Assembly: GCA_963070105.1 (NCBI GenBank)
Contig: OY718803.1
Coordinates: forward strand, 3,330,507-3,394,506
Length of the DNA stretch: 64,000 nucleotides
DNA from: Litomosoides sigmodontis
Taxonomy: Eukaryota; Nematoda; Chromadorea; Rhabditida; Onchocercidae
Direction of reading: 5' to 3'
Positions 1 to 14,200 of the stretch are shown here, in pieces. The notes beneath the pieces were generated by a model. That model worked only from the letters and a program-made list of their open reading frames with translations, did not search any database and was not told the origin of the DNA. A program made the position numbers and the translations under genes. Numbering within the stretch: the first letter of the stretch is position 1; every line of letters begins with the position of its first letter.

Positions 1-225
1 AGCTAAAATGGCGGCCAATTCAAAATCATTCATTAGCAAAGGATACTTGTCGAAATATCACAATCACACAAGTGCCTTTCAAATATTCGCAAACCTCGTT
101 AGTCATTATTTCTTATTGCATATAAAATTGGGTTGAAATGAATTAAAATGCATAGGAAATGAATATTTCATGTAACATTTTGTGCTTTTTTTTTTGTTTC
201 GTCCATTTCCACGTTTGTTTTTCAG

Positions 226-406
226 GAATTTTGCGCGTCCAATGGGCGCATCCTATCGGCGCTTCATTTCACCCTCAATTATGCCATCAATTTTCTCACT
301 TCCAACGCGACAACACTCACCGTTCTCAATGCTAACATCAACGCTTGCTCGACGACGCAGCAACGATTTGTCCGACACGTATCATTCAGGTTTCTCCACG
401 TTCTAG
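226..406 (+). CDS. Possible terminal exon of a plus-strand gene that begins before the window
   Basis: A pyrimidine-rich stretch ending in TTTTTCAG (to 225) precedes an open stretch that ends with TAG at 404-406. The best-looking frame encodes a basic, serine-rich tail with the run ARRRSNDLSDTYHSG near its end. No domain is visible and I do not recognise the protein. A second frame is also open through most of this stretch, so the frame is not certain. Upstream exons would lie outside the window. This could equally be a chance ORF. Confidence 0.3.
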
Positions 407-1700
407 TTGATATGATGGTGGTGGTGATGATAAGAGATGATGTGATAATGATGCATTTTAATTAACATACTTTTTTTAATGTAACAAAGCAAATTCCTGA
501 TATTTCCTTCTTATCTTATGCTGTGATACTGTTGTAAAAGTTTATTTAATGAATTAATTATGATAATTTATGTTTCTTCTCCAAACGTTTTTCTTCTCTA
601 CAAAATTCCAATGAAAATTTCACCCCTCTCAGAGAGGAGGATATTATCAACGAGAAAAAAAATTTTGATATATTTCAATAAATTTAATTTCTTCCTAGTT
701 ACGTTATGCTCCATTAATGAATGATTTTTTGTTGAATTTTTTTTTAAGCATTCAAATTAAGCCTTGAATTTTTATTCAACTAAGAAAGAAAAAGGATATT
801 TGTTGATTGAATAACATCTTACACAACGTGTTATGTGTTACCTGCAGTTATTGCAATTATGAATTTTATAAAAAGGTAATTATTCCGCTATGTATGTGTG
901 TATATTATGAAAGCGTTTCATCTGTTACTTGGACTTTGTTTATTAAGCAAAATGGAAGAAAGAAATCAAATGACGTACGTGACACGATAGCGTCAGCGCA
1001 CTTCGTGATTTTTTTCCAGCAAACACTGATGATCACCGAACAATGACTATTCATTATATTAATTGGAGAGGCACTATTGGATAGGAACTTGTTTTTTTTT
1101 AGTAAAATATGCAATAATATCATTCAAAAATACTCCTATTATCATTTTTGTTGATAATTTGCTACTTTGCTGCAATTGTAAACGTTGTATGTACGTGAAA
1201 TTTGACGTTATAGACTCGTTTGATAATTTAAATGATCCGTGTTAACCTGGTAACAATCATTTTCTTTTCATCCATCATTTATCATAAACGATGATAAAAT
1301 AATACACGACGATTTCGTTTTTCATTCCGAACATTTGCTATTGCAAACGTTGACGGAAGTGAGGAGAAGCAAACAGTAACTTATTTGTAGGCGCACGTTG
1401 AATATGACGAATTATCGTACGTAGGAGAGAAAGAGCGTGGACTGATGGAAATTTTCACTGATTGCGCTATCTCTCCCGAGAACTATCATCCACCGGGAAC
1501 TCTTTGTAAACTCTCTGTAAAACGGGATGATTAAGTAAAATTAAACAGAATGGCAAATTCAAAATTTTTTCCTTTTTTTCATATAAAAACTATTTCACAT
1601 TATTTCACATTTGAAATGAAGTTTTGAATGATTAAATACTGCTTGCCACATGGAAGTTTGCTTTGAATTCAAAAGAAGAGAAGAGTTAAAGAAACATGAA
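407..1700. other. Intergenic region between a possible upstream gene and the MCTP gene
   Basis: This stretch is AT-rich with homopolymer runs and a few short chance ORFs, none with splice-consistent extensions. It lies downstream of the 3' end of the minus-strand MCTP gene, so it should contain that gene's 3' untranslated region. I see no RNA gene or element in it. Confidence 0.6.
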
Positions 1701-4700
1701 TCATACAATTTCATTGTTGCACGGAACTCGTGAGAGGAAATCGAGAAGTTCATTATTGGAAATGAAATTTGGATTACGTAATTTTTTCGTAAATTTATTA
1801 ATACCTAAAACACCTCGAAATTTTAATAGCAAAAGTAGTAGCACTGGCAAAATAACAATAATAACAATGATATTATCTGATTACACTGCTAAGATGAATG
1901 AAATTTATGTTAATATTTGAAATTAAATTGGAATAATTTCGAATGTTTTCAAACTTGAATTTAAAAAAAAAGGAAAAAGAAATTAAACTACTTACCCCAT
2001 ATCATGATAATCCATCTTAGTGGAATAAAATAAAGCAAAATAGTAATAATAGACAGTGCTATAATGGCTAATATTGAAAGATATGGTTGAGTGAAATTAA
2101 ACGTACTGAAAGTTGTACGATCGATTGAACAGTTCTATTTCATTAAATTTAACAAGAAATTTTTGTGAAAAACTGCGCAATTCATGCAAGAGAAAGATGA
2201 AAAATTATCCATTGAATAAATAAAGAAATAAATTCTTTAAAAATTAAAAAAATCCGGAAAAAAATAAGTAAAAACAAGTTTACTTTCGAATTCGTTCCAA
2301 CAATGATGCACTAAAATCCATCATGTTTTGTACTTTTGCCATTGTATCGTGCAAGTTGCTGAAGCGTTCACGGATTGACGATGACGGTGATGACTGTCCA
2401 CTCTGCAGAAACGGAAAAAATCAAATTTTCATAAAGGATACAAAGGATAATTAATTATTAGTGATTACGTCAATTTTTCTTTTTAATTCAAAATTATTGT
2501 TACGTGTGGATTACCATATCGGTGATTTCAGTTTCTTCGTCGTATTCCGCAACTGAATTAGTCCTATGATTCTCGTCGTTGTTTTTACTTTTTCCCAAAT
2601 ATTTCAGTTTGTAAGGTTGCAGAAAGAAAACTAATACGATAATTGGGATGTGATGAATGTGAAAAAAGTACACAAATATTATAAATAGCTGAAAAAAAAA
2701 ATTAAAGTACAAAAATTTTTTTCTCCCAAAATTTCAGTGAACAACAATTTTTGCCGAACTTCAACAACAACTTCAATTTTTCATGAAAGAAAAACGAACA
2801 TTTCATTATATATTACAACTACCACCACCACTTGTTTAATTTTAAAGCACATTTCATATGAATTTTAAAGAACATTTCATATGAAAAATGAAATTTTGAA
2901 TTATTTTGAGCAGTGTTCCTCTAAGCTTCTAAATTTCATCATCTTTTGAGGAGAATTGCATTATCAATTAATGAAGTAAGTAAATTTATTATTTCCAATT
3001 TAAATATTTTCTAATTTGATTATTACTTGAAGACTTATGGGAGCTTATTAATGCTAATAAAAAGAAATCAACCACTGATAAATAATATTCTAATTTAAGC
3101 ATTTTTCTCAAGCACAAATTCTTTTTTCATTCCCACATGGAAGACTAACCCATTGAAAGATTCTTTAATTAAATTCTGAAATTAGAAATTTCATCAATCA
3201 AAATAAGCTTGCTACTCACTGTGAATGCAAATGAGGAGCGGACAGGTGAGTCCCAGGCAAAACAGCTCTGCACGTAACCCCGAATTTCCATCAATACCAG
3301 AAAAAACTCTCGAAGCCTGGAAAAATCCACCCCGCCCCGTCGTTGGTAGCTTAGGTTTAGCTAAAGCACTGAATGCATGCATCCTTAATCTCTGATGCAT
3401 TAAATTCAAATTTTTGAAGAAAGCAAATATTCCGCTCAGTTGAACAACTTCACAAGTCTTAGTTAGCATAGCGGGATCTTGCCACTGCTAGAAAGCTTGT
3501 TGCACAAAAGTCTGTACTCCAATTTTTATATCAGTCAGTGCAATCAGTCATTTATAATTTAAATTATCTTCACGCATCAAGATTCCGCTAACCTTGCGTA
3601 ACTGTTCATGAAAAGACGTCGTTTAAATTTCGGATCTGCCTGTATGTATTTCCGTTCTCGCGGAGTGAAAGTACGGATCGCAGCACGAATCTGTGAAAAA
3701 TTATTTCAGAAGTAGTACATTGACAGAAACCAGAAAGTAAAATTGGAAAGTTGGAAGGTAATTAATTAGCTATTATTGCATTTCACTGTAGCTCCCTCAT
3801 ACACAGCGTCAAATTTTAATCTTTTCAAATTTAGAAAAAAAGCGCATTTGTGGTTTATCCTCCGAAAATAACCGGATTCCAGATGACATCCATTTCCAGC
3901 AATATTTGTCCCCTAGCTTGTGTCCTCAATTTCCGATCCTTCAAAGCATACCATTTTGGCTGACAGTTTTGAATCTGCAAAAAGAATATTCATTAGCACC
4001 ATCTAATAATTAATTCCATTATTCAATCAAATCTTTCGCCTTCCATTTTTTTTTATTGAAAGTGTTAAATTTGAGTATTACCTGTAGCAATGGAATTGCA
4101 ATTTTACCCAAAAATTCCGCCTTCCTGCTCGGATCTTCATCATAAATTGTTATTTCAAGCACAGAATGAATATCTTTTACTGCACTAAAATAATTTAAAT
4201 TACATTTGAAAGCAAAAAAAAAATTAAAATTACCAATTGTATAAGTAAACGTCATGAAAATGATGATATTTTTAGGGGAAAAAAATATAAAATGCCAGGA
4301 GTAAAATAGATACAACGTGAAAATTTTGTTCCATTCCGGATTAACTGTCTTGTATTCCGTATGCGTTTGCAGTAATGCATTTATCAATTCAACCACCACA
4401 AACGGATTACTTTTATTCATCGTATCAATTGACGCTAAGTTTCGAGCACGAAATACTGTAAAGAAAAAAACGGAATATGTTTTTTTTTCTTCCATTTACT
4501 TATTTTGTGCATTTTTGTATCGATGTGTGTGCGTGGGCGTATGCGAACGTGAACGTACATGTGAGATGTATGAATGCGGTTCGAGTGAATGAAGGATGTG
4601 TGTGTGAGGAGCGTGGAAGTGCGATAAAAATTATACATTGTAATTAATTTCAAATTAATTCGATACGGTAATCTCAAATTATGCGTCTTACCTTTTACAG

Positions 4701-7700
4701 TAAGAAAGCCAATGTCATGGAATGCTTCATGCGTTCGTCGTAAACTCTGCAATTATTTCATATTACAGTAATCTTATTTGGAATATCTAGAAGGAACTAT
4801 CTTATCAAATATCCTGTCTGCAAATATTTCAAGAAAATATTTTTTTTACTGTAACTGTGTATGTAGTGTGGTGTATGTAATGATGGTCACTCCTTGTAAA
4901 ATTATGCAAAACTCTTTACAAGAAACTAGATGAAATGAAATTGACATATTTTTCGACGATAGCATTTCTTATGTCATCACCGGAAAAATCGCACAGATCG
5001 ACGACCGCGTCGGTGGATGACGTAGCTGTCACGGATATGAGAAGGAGAATGGAACCTGAATTAGTCGTTGAAACGTATTTTGCAGTGAAAGCAGTCAGTC
5101 ATTAATTTTTTTTCACCATTCTCATTGCACGCATTACTCTATGCTTCATTCCTAGCAATATTCTTTGCTGGGAGAGATCGAAGTCTTACTTGCGCTTCGT
5201 AACATCAGAATTACCTTATGGATGTTATTGATAAATTAAACTGAAATTGAAATCGTTTGAAGAAAGACTCAGTACATCTCTTGAAACGAACTAAATTCTA
5301 AACTATTACTCGCTCCATGGTGTATCATTTACTTCCTTTCTTAGAAATTACTTATACTCTTTATTTATTCTTTCCCGTCATTCTTTCACGTAACACTTTA
5401 GCGCTGCGCGAGGAATGCCATACCTGTGCCACGGTCAAGTTCACAAATCATCTGATTCGGCGACTCTTTCTCCAACTTATCTAAATCCAAGCAACACCTG
5501 AAATGCTCAGCGAATCAGCCATATGCTTCTTTCACAGTACATTTCTCATACTAGAAAGAGAAATAACTCTAAGGCTTTACTTAACCGCTTACAAACAATA
5601 AATAATTGACACATTATTAATTACCGATTAAATCATTTCCATCAATTTTTGTGTTAACTTCGTCGCTACACTATTTTATTCAATTGATCAGTTTTTTTTT
5701 CTTTTTCTTTTCAACTTAATTCACTAATTAATAAGCTCAGGCAATATTAGGCAATTGTCATTATTTTTTAAATAGTTGACAGCAAATAGGCATGGCAACA
5801 ATGAAATTGGTGAGATTGATATTTTGACGTCAATTATTTCCATCAACTTACAGTGAGAAGGTTTTTGTGAAATTTTGAAAGAATTGAATAACTGCCTTTT
5901 GCATGATTTTTTTCGAATAGGTAAATCATTATTACCTACTCGTTGCAGCTAAAACTTCATTATTTTCACCTTCCACTAACTTTATTGCGTCTGATTTTTT
6001 CTTACTTGCACTTCTCAAAGTAAACAGTAAAGTTGTGTTGCCAATTAGTCATCAAATACAATTAAACCAGCCTATGTGCGATTAACAATAATTTGCTTTT
6101 CAAATATTTTTTTTCAAAAAAAAAAAAAAGCTAGAAGGAAAACCTTCCGATCTCTAAATTCATCTTCTTATCAACAACCATCATTTCAAGGATATGCTTT
6201 GGTTCATCGAACAAGTGTAAGTCAAACTGTTCCAACCATTTCGGATTACTGCTTTGTGCCACAACCTGCAAGTCCGGTCAGTTTGTTAATTACTGTTTTG
6301 TGTGAGTATGCTAGAGGTAAATGTAGTTATTACACCCTGCCATTCTTCTAGCTGGAAAAAAAGGGCTAACGATCAAAAAATTCCATTTAATGAGAAGATG
6401 ACGGTGATATACCTTGCTTTTATATTTCTCATTTCCAAGTTTAAATTTAACGAACGGATCCGGAACGCTACCCTCTGTGTTAGTTAGATTTCGTCCTTCG
6501 ATCAGTGCAATGTTTGCAATGGATGAATAAACATTTGTCACTATAAAACAATTTTATTCATTCTAGAAAACCGATAAACTTCATTAATGAATGAATCAAT
6601 CAATTATTTAATTAATAAATTAATAGATAATGAAGAGAGAAAAATGAATGTGACATACTTTTTTGAGGTGTCTTTTTCAATCGTTCACAGACTATTCCAC
6701 GTATTGCTTTTTTCAAAAACTGTAACTGAATTAAATTCAACCTATTAAGTGTGGTTGTAGAGAAGTGAGTGACAAAAGGCTATTTATTTCAGTTAATTTG
6801 ATAGAAATCTCCCGCATTCCTCTCTTTTCGTTGAAATTTCATGAAAACATCTTTACCTCATCTTTTTCACTAGCAGTTAGAGGCGAAATTGTGACCGTAA
6901 CATCAATTTCACCAAGATTTTCACTGCTTCCCTCTTCTCGTAATTTCAATTTCATTATTGCCATCCTAAATTTTCTTTTCATCTTTAATCACCAATAACT
7001 CGTAACCGATAACTTGTTATAGTGTACTTACGAGTGAACTCACTGAAAAAGTCTAAGCTGACTGAGGTCAATGATAGTGCCACCCATATAATCGTCCACT
7101 GCCCAACGATCATAATCGTATACGTCCACATGAATCGGTGTAGTAGGATCGTCTATTAATAGTGTAAATTCTTCCTCCCAAACCGGATTTAAATTCTTGT
7201 AAATTGTTGAACTTTTAAAATAAGTCCGATCTTTATATTTAAATTTAACGTACGGATCACTGCTTCCTGCAAAAAGTAATTCAAAAAATTAGCAATGTTT
7301 TCCTTCCATTTTTCGAGCAAAAGGTTGGAAATTTAACTAATTTCCGGACAACATTAAGCTATAGTATTAAAATGAACATTTTACAAAAATACGTTTTAAT
7401 TGATTTAAAATATTGACCTGATGCATCTCGAACTGCCAAATCATGCCCTTCCTTCAAACGTATCCTCACCGAAAATGTCACATAAGCTTCTAGCTTCGAA
7501 TCATTTCCCAAGACATTCCGTGTCTGAAGCAACAAAGAAAAAAAGAAATGCTAAAAAAAATGGCAAGCTTAAATGTAACTTTCTCAAACTACAAGAAAGA
7601 TCACTTTGAAACGAAGTGGATTTATTAGCAATTAAATTCCTAACTAAAAACTAAAAGGATTAGTAATTCATAGCATCGATTAGGTGAAATATTTCATTTC

Positions 7701-8018
7701 ATAAAGATTTCAATTTAATTGACACATTTCTCGAAAGAATTCGTCATTTCGTAACTCTGAAAGGATGCCTACCATCTTCGGAGGTGTTTAAAATGATCTA
7801 AATGTTAACTTGAAAATGAAATATCCTACATCTAGCACTGCTGCAACCTAATTCTTTCAAAAAAATAAAATCCTCACAGACGATGGAATGGATGACAGTA
7901 ATAAGTCAGTGGTATTTTCAGTTGAACGGTTGTCGTCATCATTCTCCTTCAACTGTCCACACCGCTCGTCATCACCTAATTCCCACTTGAAAATACCTTT
8001 TAACAGCGACGAATTCAT
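1701..8018 (-). CDS. mctp-1: MCTP family protein: three C2 domains and two C-terminal transmembrane segments
   Basis: Nineteen exons join in phase to give about 726 residues. Exons (5' to 3' on the minus strand): 8018-7878, 7523-7418, 7266-7044, 6965-6857, 6725-6659, 6540-6413, 6265-6144, 5497-5424, 5055-4946, 4746-4692, 4455-4317, 4184-4082, 3974-3873, 3690-3593, 3316-3220, 2688-2515, 2402-2284, 2105-1996, 1804-1701. C2A (7523-6857) has SSDPYVKF and [15 protein letters not shown]2B (6540-5424) has [10 protein letters not shown] and [15 protein letters not shown]2C (4455-4082) has NPEWNKIFT and [15 protein letters not shown]. The family signatures [12 protein letters not shown] and [11 protein letters not shown] follow. 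Two membrane segments come next, around [18 protein letters not shown] and [16 protein letters not shown], and the end is [12 protein letters not shown]. Known members are ER- or vesicle-membrane calcium or lipid sensors. The +1 start follows an acceptor-like CTAG by 7 bases, suggesting trans-splicing. The tail aligns to the end of animal MCTPs, so the gene looks complete. Confidence 0.95.
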
Positions 8019-8025
8019 TGCTCAC

Positions 8026-8040
8026 CTAGAAATGAAATTA
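8026..8040 (-). promoter_or_regulatory. Candidate spliced-leader acceptor of the MCTP gene
   Basis: On the minus strand the sequence TTTCATTTCTAG ends at 8026, seven bases before the ATG at 8018. No coding exon is needed upstream. A consensus acceptor this close to a start codon is the usual signature of nematode trans-splicing. This is inferred from position and motif only. Confidence 0.5.
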
Positions 8041-10658
8041 CAGTTGAAATTTTAGACAGTGCTAATCGAAGATGATAATTCATCAACCGATTATTTAATC
8101 TTTCCTAGAAGTTTGCTTTTTCTTCATAAATTTCAACTTCTTGCTGTATTTCTATTGGAAGCTTATATATTTTGTATTTTATAAAATTAAAAAATTAAAA
8201 TTACGACACAGAAGCTTTCAATGGCTACGCAGATTTTTAAACTTCGGTTCAGTTTTCTTTCATCAATTGCAAAACATTTTTTAACACTTTTCACGGACGC
8301 AACAAACGACTAGGAAGCTAACAATCCTACCTTAAAATCTCCCTCTTTTTTTCCCGCATCTTTATCTATCGAGACTGAGCACTACACTTAGAAAGTGAAA
8401 TATTAAACAAAAAATTTAATTTATTTATATTTGATAAAAATAATGCATTTTAGAAGGAAGAGCTGCTAAATTTAACACTAATTGTCTTAGCTGTACCTAC
8501 CTACGTTAACAGATTACAAAAAATTGATAGCATTGGAAATTAATTAAAATGTGATATTTGTTATGGAACAACACTGAGACAACTTTTACAATTATTATTG
8601 CTCAATAATTGTTATAAATGAATTAAAAAAGCTTGAATTTCACTTGAATCAGGTAAGACAATCGACTTGTGAAATATAAAAAGTCATTTAATTATTTAAT
8701 TATGATAAATGAAAGATGCGAGTGGTACATTATGAACACGCACACACACAATCTATTGCTAATGTTATTTTGGATAAAAAATTTCAAATTAAAATTATCA
8801 GTGGATGTTAACAATTTATATAGGGGAAGAGATGACAGAGTGATCAGGATATTTCAGTTTAGCTAATAACTAACTAACAGAACGGATGAAATGGCAAGAA
8901 GTGGATGGATGCGCTTGGATGAAGAAGTGTTCCATATTTGAACAACTGTTCCAACATTTCTTCGCATTTTGAAACGATTCGATGGGACAAGCAGAAAGTA
9001 AATATAAATGAATCCATGTAACGGATGTGAAAAGAGATGAGAGGGCGAGAGAGAGAGAGAAAATTATATTTGTGGTTAATTATCATTAGCTAATTTAAAG
9101 TAACTGCAACATTTTAATACTTTCATGAAAGATTGGTTAACATGTTGCTTCACTGGCAACATGGAGTATGTATGCACACACCGCTGAAGTTATATTTTGA
9201 ATTCTGATGAGTATCTTTACGACGTATTTCGTTTAAATTTCTAATATGTTGAGAAACTTAAATGCGAGCATGCGTGCGCTACTATTTTTTCCGATAATTG
9301 GCACAAAAATTCAATTTTAATTTAGCTTAATTAGATTTTAAACTGAATCTATTTCAGTTCCATTTGCATCGTAATCATTTAATTATAATTTGTGTGCATG
9401 CAAATAGTTAATTGTTTGTGTCCGACTTTGTGAAACTTTTTTCTAAATATTAATTGAGCTCATGCATGAAACTTTCCCTAGACAGTTCACTGTCAGCATT
9501 TGACCTTCTTTCAGCTGATGTGTGCAGAATTCAGCGCAAGGAAAAGTGATCCCTTTTATCGTTCGTCATTGTTGGTTTACTCAATTTGATAACTAATATG
9601 ATGATATATTAAACGTTGTAAATTTCCTTTTTCAATTTCTTTCCCAAATTTTACCAAATTTCGAGTTTCCATTTAATTGCATAGCTTTTTTGTTAATCGC
9701 ACGTAGCCAGACAACAGCATTTCGGATTAGCTGCAATTATCAGACCTCACTTTTTTAATTTACCTTTATTCATGTGTTCCTGGTCCTAATTGCGCGCTTG
9801 AATGAATTATCTTCCTTAACGCACTGTATGCCTTCAGTTAATTGCGAAAAAAAAAAGCAATGAGAAACTAGCTCTTCCAATATCAATTCAAAATAACCGA
9901 ATTAGGAATGATAGGTAATGCCTGAACACCGAAACTACTAAAATATCGAATTTCTTTCGCTCTTTAATTTCCCAATTTGTCCTTTAAACTTACACATTTC
10001 TGGAATACCTTCACAGGTTTTCTTTTTAAATAACATGCATGACACTCAGTGATGCTATTTTCCTTTGCAATTTCCTCGCTGTTCTTCTCACACTTCACGT
10101 TTACGTTGCAGAAAATAGAAATGATTAATCGAATGAGGAGTTTGGGAAAACGTTAGGCACCAGTAGCACGTAAAAAGTGTAAAAAAAAAGCAAAGTAAAC
10201 AAACCTTGGTGAGTAAAAAGTGAAAATGGTGAAAGATATAATAAATGAGCACAAACGTCCAAAAAGTTCAGAACTTCATCAAGACATATTTCATAAAGAT
10301 AATGCCAAGAAACTGTGTAATAAATAAAACTAACACGAAATATATGTATTTAATTTAATAAAAACAAATAAACGGTAAGTAAAATTGAGAGGAATCAAAT
10401 GCACAAAAGCAATGTTACCAAATAGTTATATTTTAAGCAAAAAATAAAAAATCTGGTAAGTTTGAAGGTAAGCTACTATTAAGGAAATTTTTATCAACAA
10501 CCCTTTTCCTTGAAAAATGACCATTTTGTATGGTTTGGTATTTGATTTTCATGTACCGTTATTTCCACAACGCCGATGTAACGACAAAATAGACAAAACG
10601 AAGTTAGAAAATAAAACAACCATCAAGTGTCGTGCATATTAAATATTTTCTCAATAAT

Positions 10659-10735
<77 letters not shown>

Positions 10736-11225
10736 ACCGGTTTTTTACCTAACTTGAGCAAATACTAGCGGCAATAAACAGAAAATAATTTCGTGAATTT
10801 ACTCCCGGTAGCAAATTATCGTATTTGTTTCGCCCTGAAGAGTATGGGATCTAATGTAAAATATTCATTCACATTTGAGCTTTCATGGAATAACTGAATT
10901 CTAAATTCTAAATTCGTCAAGATATTTGCTCTATTGTATTATTGTGCAGCGTCGCAATTTCAGTTCACTACATATGACACTCAGATATTTAAACATGCTG
11001 TATAACGCAATCACATTTATTTAATAATAGCTAAAACAACAAAACACTGAAACTGGGAAGTAAACACTGCACTGTATTCTCACTACAATATCCTGTAGCA
11101 GGTGCCACAGCGAATACAATTAGTGTTAGACATTAATGAAAGTTCTCCAAAAGTGAAGCAAAAATCCTAGATAGCTGACTTTCTTCGATTATTAATAGTG
11201 AACGCATGAAAAGAATGTGTGCATG
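8041..11225. other. Intergenic region between MCTP and the myotubularin gene
   Basis: About 3.2 kb with no supported gene. It is AT-rich, contains an AT microsatellite at about 10661-10733 and several A or T runs. It should hold the MCTP promoter and the myotubularin 3' untranslated region. The short ORFs on either strand have no phase-consistent partners. Confidence 0.6.
10661..10733. repeat. AT dinucleotide microsatellite
   Basis: About 73 bases of uninterrupted AT repeats, directly visible. It lies in the intergenic stretch upstream of the MCTP gene. Confidence 0.97.
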
Positions 11226-14200
11226 TTACACGAGAGTTCCCGGTGGCGAATGACGTCCGGGCCGAGGTGACGAAGAAGCGAGCATACCACCCATTTCTAC
11301 TAAACGATCCACACGTGTCATAAGTGAAGCTGTTGAAAATCGTCTTTCCTTTCCAATTTTCTAAAAACCAATTTATTTTCAAAAAAGGTAAAATAAACAC
11401 AGAGAATCTCTGTAACAACTCTTATAGGACTTTGTAATCGAAAAATGGATCAAAATTTCCGACATTCTTTTGCTTATTACGTCAAAAACCTAATATTTTA
11501 AAATTTACTATGTTTAGCCGAATTACTAACATACGCTCTTAATTTTCAAATTTTCTCATTCGGCGTTCAGAAACAGCAAAGCGTCAAGGAATCACTATAA
11601 CGAAGAGATATCTATAGCATTAGATCTAATGTGCAAACATTTAACTGAATTACTGGTAGAAATGACACGTGTTAAAATTCTGAAACTCAAAACAAAAAAC
11701 GACTATTATCTCGTTATACATCGAATCTATTATTCTTTCTTACCAAGTTAGCGACACATCTAATCATACAAACTTACCACGGAACCTGAGTTGGGGTTAA
11801 TACTGGTCCTTTCTAACTGCAGTCGTAGTGATTTTGCAGATGCAGTGTCCGATACAAAACTGACTTCACTTAAAGCAGGAATATATTTCGGCAAAGCATC
11901 CGAATAGGGATAAGACGAACTGATCTGAAAGGTGGATGTACGAAATACTGAGCAATGATCATCTATCTACCTCTAAGCGTACGGAAGGTGTCATGTACAG
12001 ACGGTCTAGGACTCAAAATCAAATTCTATTGGTGGGGCAGGATAAAAGAAGTAAAGTAATTGTGATAGTCCTCTTAGAGACGGAGAACATATCACCGAGT
12101 TTTCATCAAAAACGAGGGGATTAGATTCTCAACGAGGCTCAAAAATATAAAGTTCAAGTGTTAAGAGAACTGCTATTTGTGGCAACAACAAATTAACATA
12201 CTGTTGATGTATCCAACGCAGGGTGGATCCGCTGCCGCCATACAATTGAATTACACTCTGGATATGCTACAGATGCGGCTGAAGATAGTATCGAGCTCAG
12301 TGCTAAATCTCTGGTGAGAATACCACCATCCTGGAAGGATTAAAGCATTCTGAATATAGATAGCTAAAACATAATTGATAAAACAAGTTCATAGATGAGT
12401 AATGCATCCCACTTTGGAAGTTATAATGCACATTTTCCATTAAAAACGCAGCAGAATTTTACTAGTGAGAAGCTTTGTTAGATAACACATTTAAATAGCA
12501 TTTGAAAATTACAGCTATACTTGCAGGCCGCACCCATCGAAGATAGCATTCGTCCCAAAATTGAACATCAATTGAACAAGAAGAAGGCCTTATCACATCA
12601 CCTGGCATTGATTCTGCAACTCAACGCATTTTTCACAATGAATCACTGTGCGACGAAGGTTAAAAGCTGGATTTCTCAAAGTGTTAAACAAAATCATTCA
12701 GATACAGCATGTTTCAAATCAGGAAATATTGAACAATGCCGGCTTTTTAAAAGACACGTACCAGAACCAAGCAAAAGGTTCGCCGAATAAAGAATATTGG
12801 TAAACATTAAGCAGTATTTTGATGTATAATATTGCGACAGAGGAAAAGTTGGAGCTATTTTGCATAGCGCTAATCTGTCACTCACTGAATTGCAAGTCAA
12901 ACCGCTGAAAGATACAAAAATAAAGACATTTAATAACGGAGAGCTGTTGACAAGCAAAGTGAAGCGTGCCACTAACCACAATAAGCCTAACGATGAATTT
13001 CCCAACTACTAGAGCACCACGCTCGAATGGCAAACGTATGAAACTGGTCTCACAATTTCTAAATTCAAGAAATGTTAAAAGAGGTGTCATAATGGTACTA
13101 CTTATAATTTACATGCATTCTTATACCAACTACTACTAAACTTTTTTAACAACTCCATAACGCACATTCACCAACCTAAACCTGGACCATCGTTTTAATT
13201 TGCTTGCTAAGCGCAGGAAATAACTTACGATGCGAGACCAGTTATGGATAGATCCCAGAGGGCGATCAATAAATAATGGGAATATTCGAACGAGAGTGGA
13301 TGGAGACGTATGAGTTGTGCCACGCAGTCAAGAAATAAGAGAAAAGTTGCTGTACAAGCTTTCGGTCGCGAATGCTGCAAAATGTTACGACCTGTTTAAT
13401 GTACGTTGATGAGAGTTGTTTCCATGATGTATGCACACTTACATAAACATTTGAACTAGAAAGTACTATACCGCATCGAAAAGTATGAAAAATAAGGACT
13501 CTATAAATGATTCGAACCGGGATACTGGATAAAATTGTACAGCCAAACATGTTGAGCCCAAAGGGATGTCCAAGTGCGATCCATTCTTTCTCTATGAGAG
13601 TACTGAAACCAGCTATGGTTCTATAGAAACTATCCGTACACACCTGAACCAATGATGACACTACTGCTGATGCGTTGAATCCATCTCGATCTGAAAACAA
13701 CTCTTCCATTTTATCACTCAAAAATCATTCAAAATGTGTTCATATTTTTGTCATCATTAACTAAAATTATATATATATGTAGTGCTATTTCGTGCTCATA
13801 AATGCTTTATATGAAGTAGCACTATCATTTGATGGGCAACAATAAGTGGGGTAGCATGACTGAAGAAACCAACCTGTCACAACAACGGATCGCTGATTAT
13901 CTATAAGTCTGTGAATAACTTCACTTGATAGTTGAAGGCATCGAAATACTAAAGCACACCAGCCTGTATCATCAACCAATGTGTACCAATCCTTTTCTTT
14001 TTCTGTGAAACGTTCCATCGAGTCTGAACACAAAAGATAAAAAGAATGAATATACATACCTAGCTTGTTTTCAATCCCATCTCTTTTTTTTTATTCCTGT
14101 ATTCTACAGGAACGACATGTCAAACGACAAAGACAATCCTTTTATTAAATGTGATTATCCATGCTCACACCCGATGAAATAATAAATACCTAAAGAGCAA

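Noticed and set aside
1696..1920. Plus-strand ORF of 74 codons
   Set aside because: It is antisense to the last MCTP exon (1804-1701), whose frame matches the conserved MCTP C-terminus.
3212..3469. 85-codon minus-strand ORF read as one piece
   Set aside because: The conserved MCTP residues ([11 protein letters not shown]) lie in another frame, within exon 3316-3220. The longer ORF is a shadow.
13266..13721. 151-codon ORF read straight through in the myotubularin gene
   Set aside because: Conserved residues change frame at an intron (13517-13375), so the ORF is two exons plus intron.
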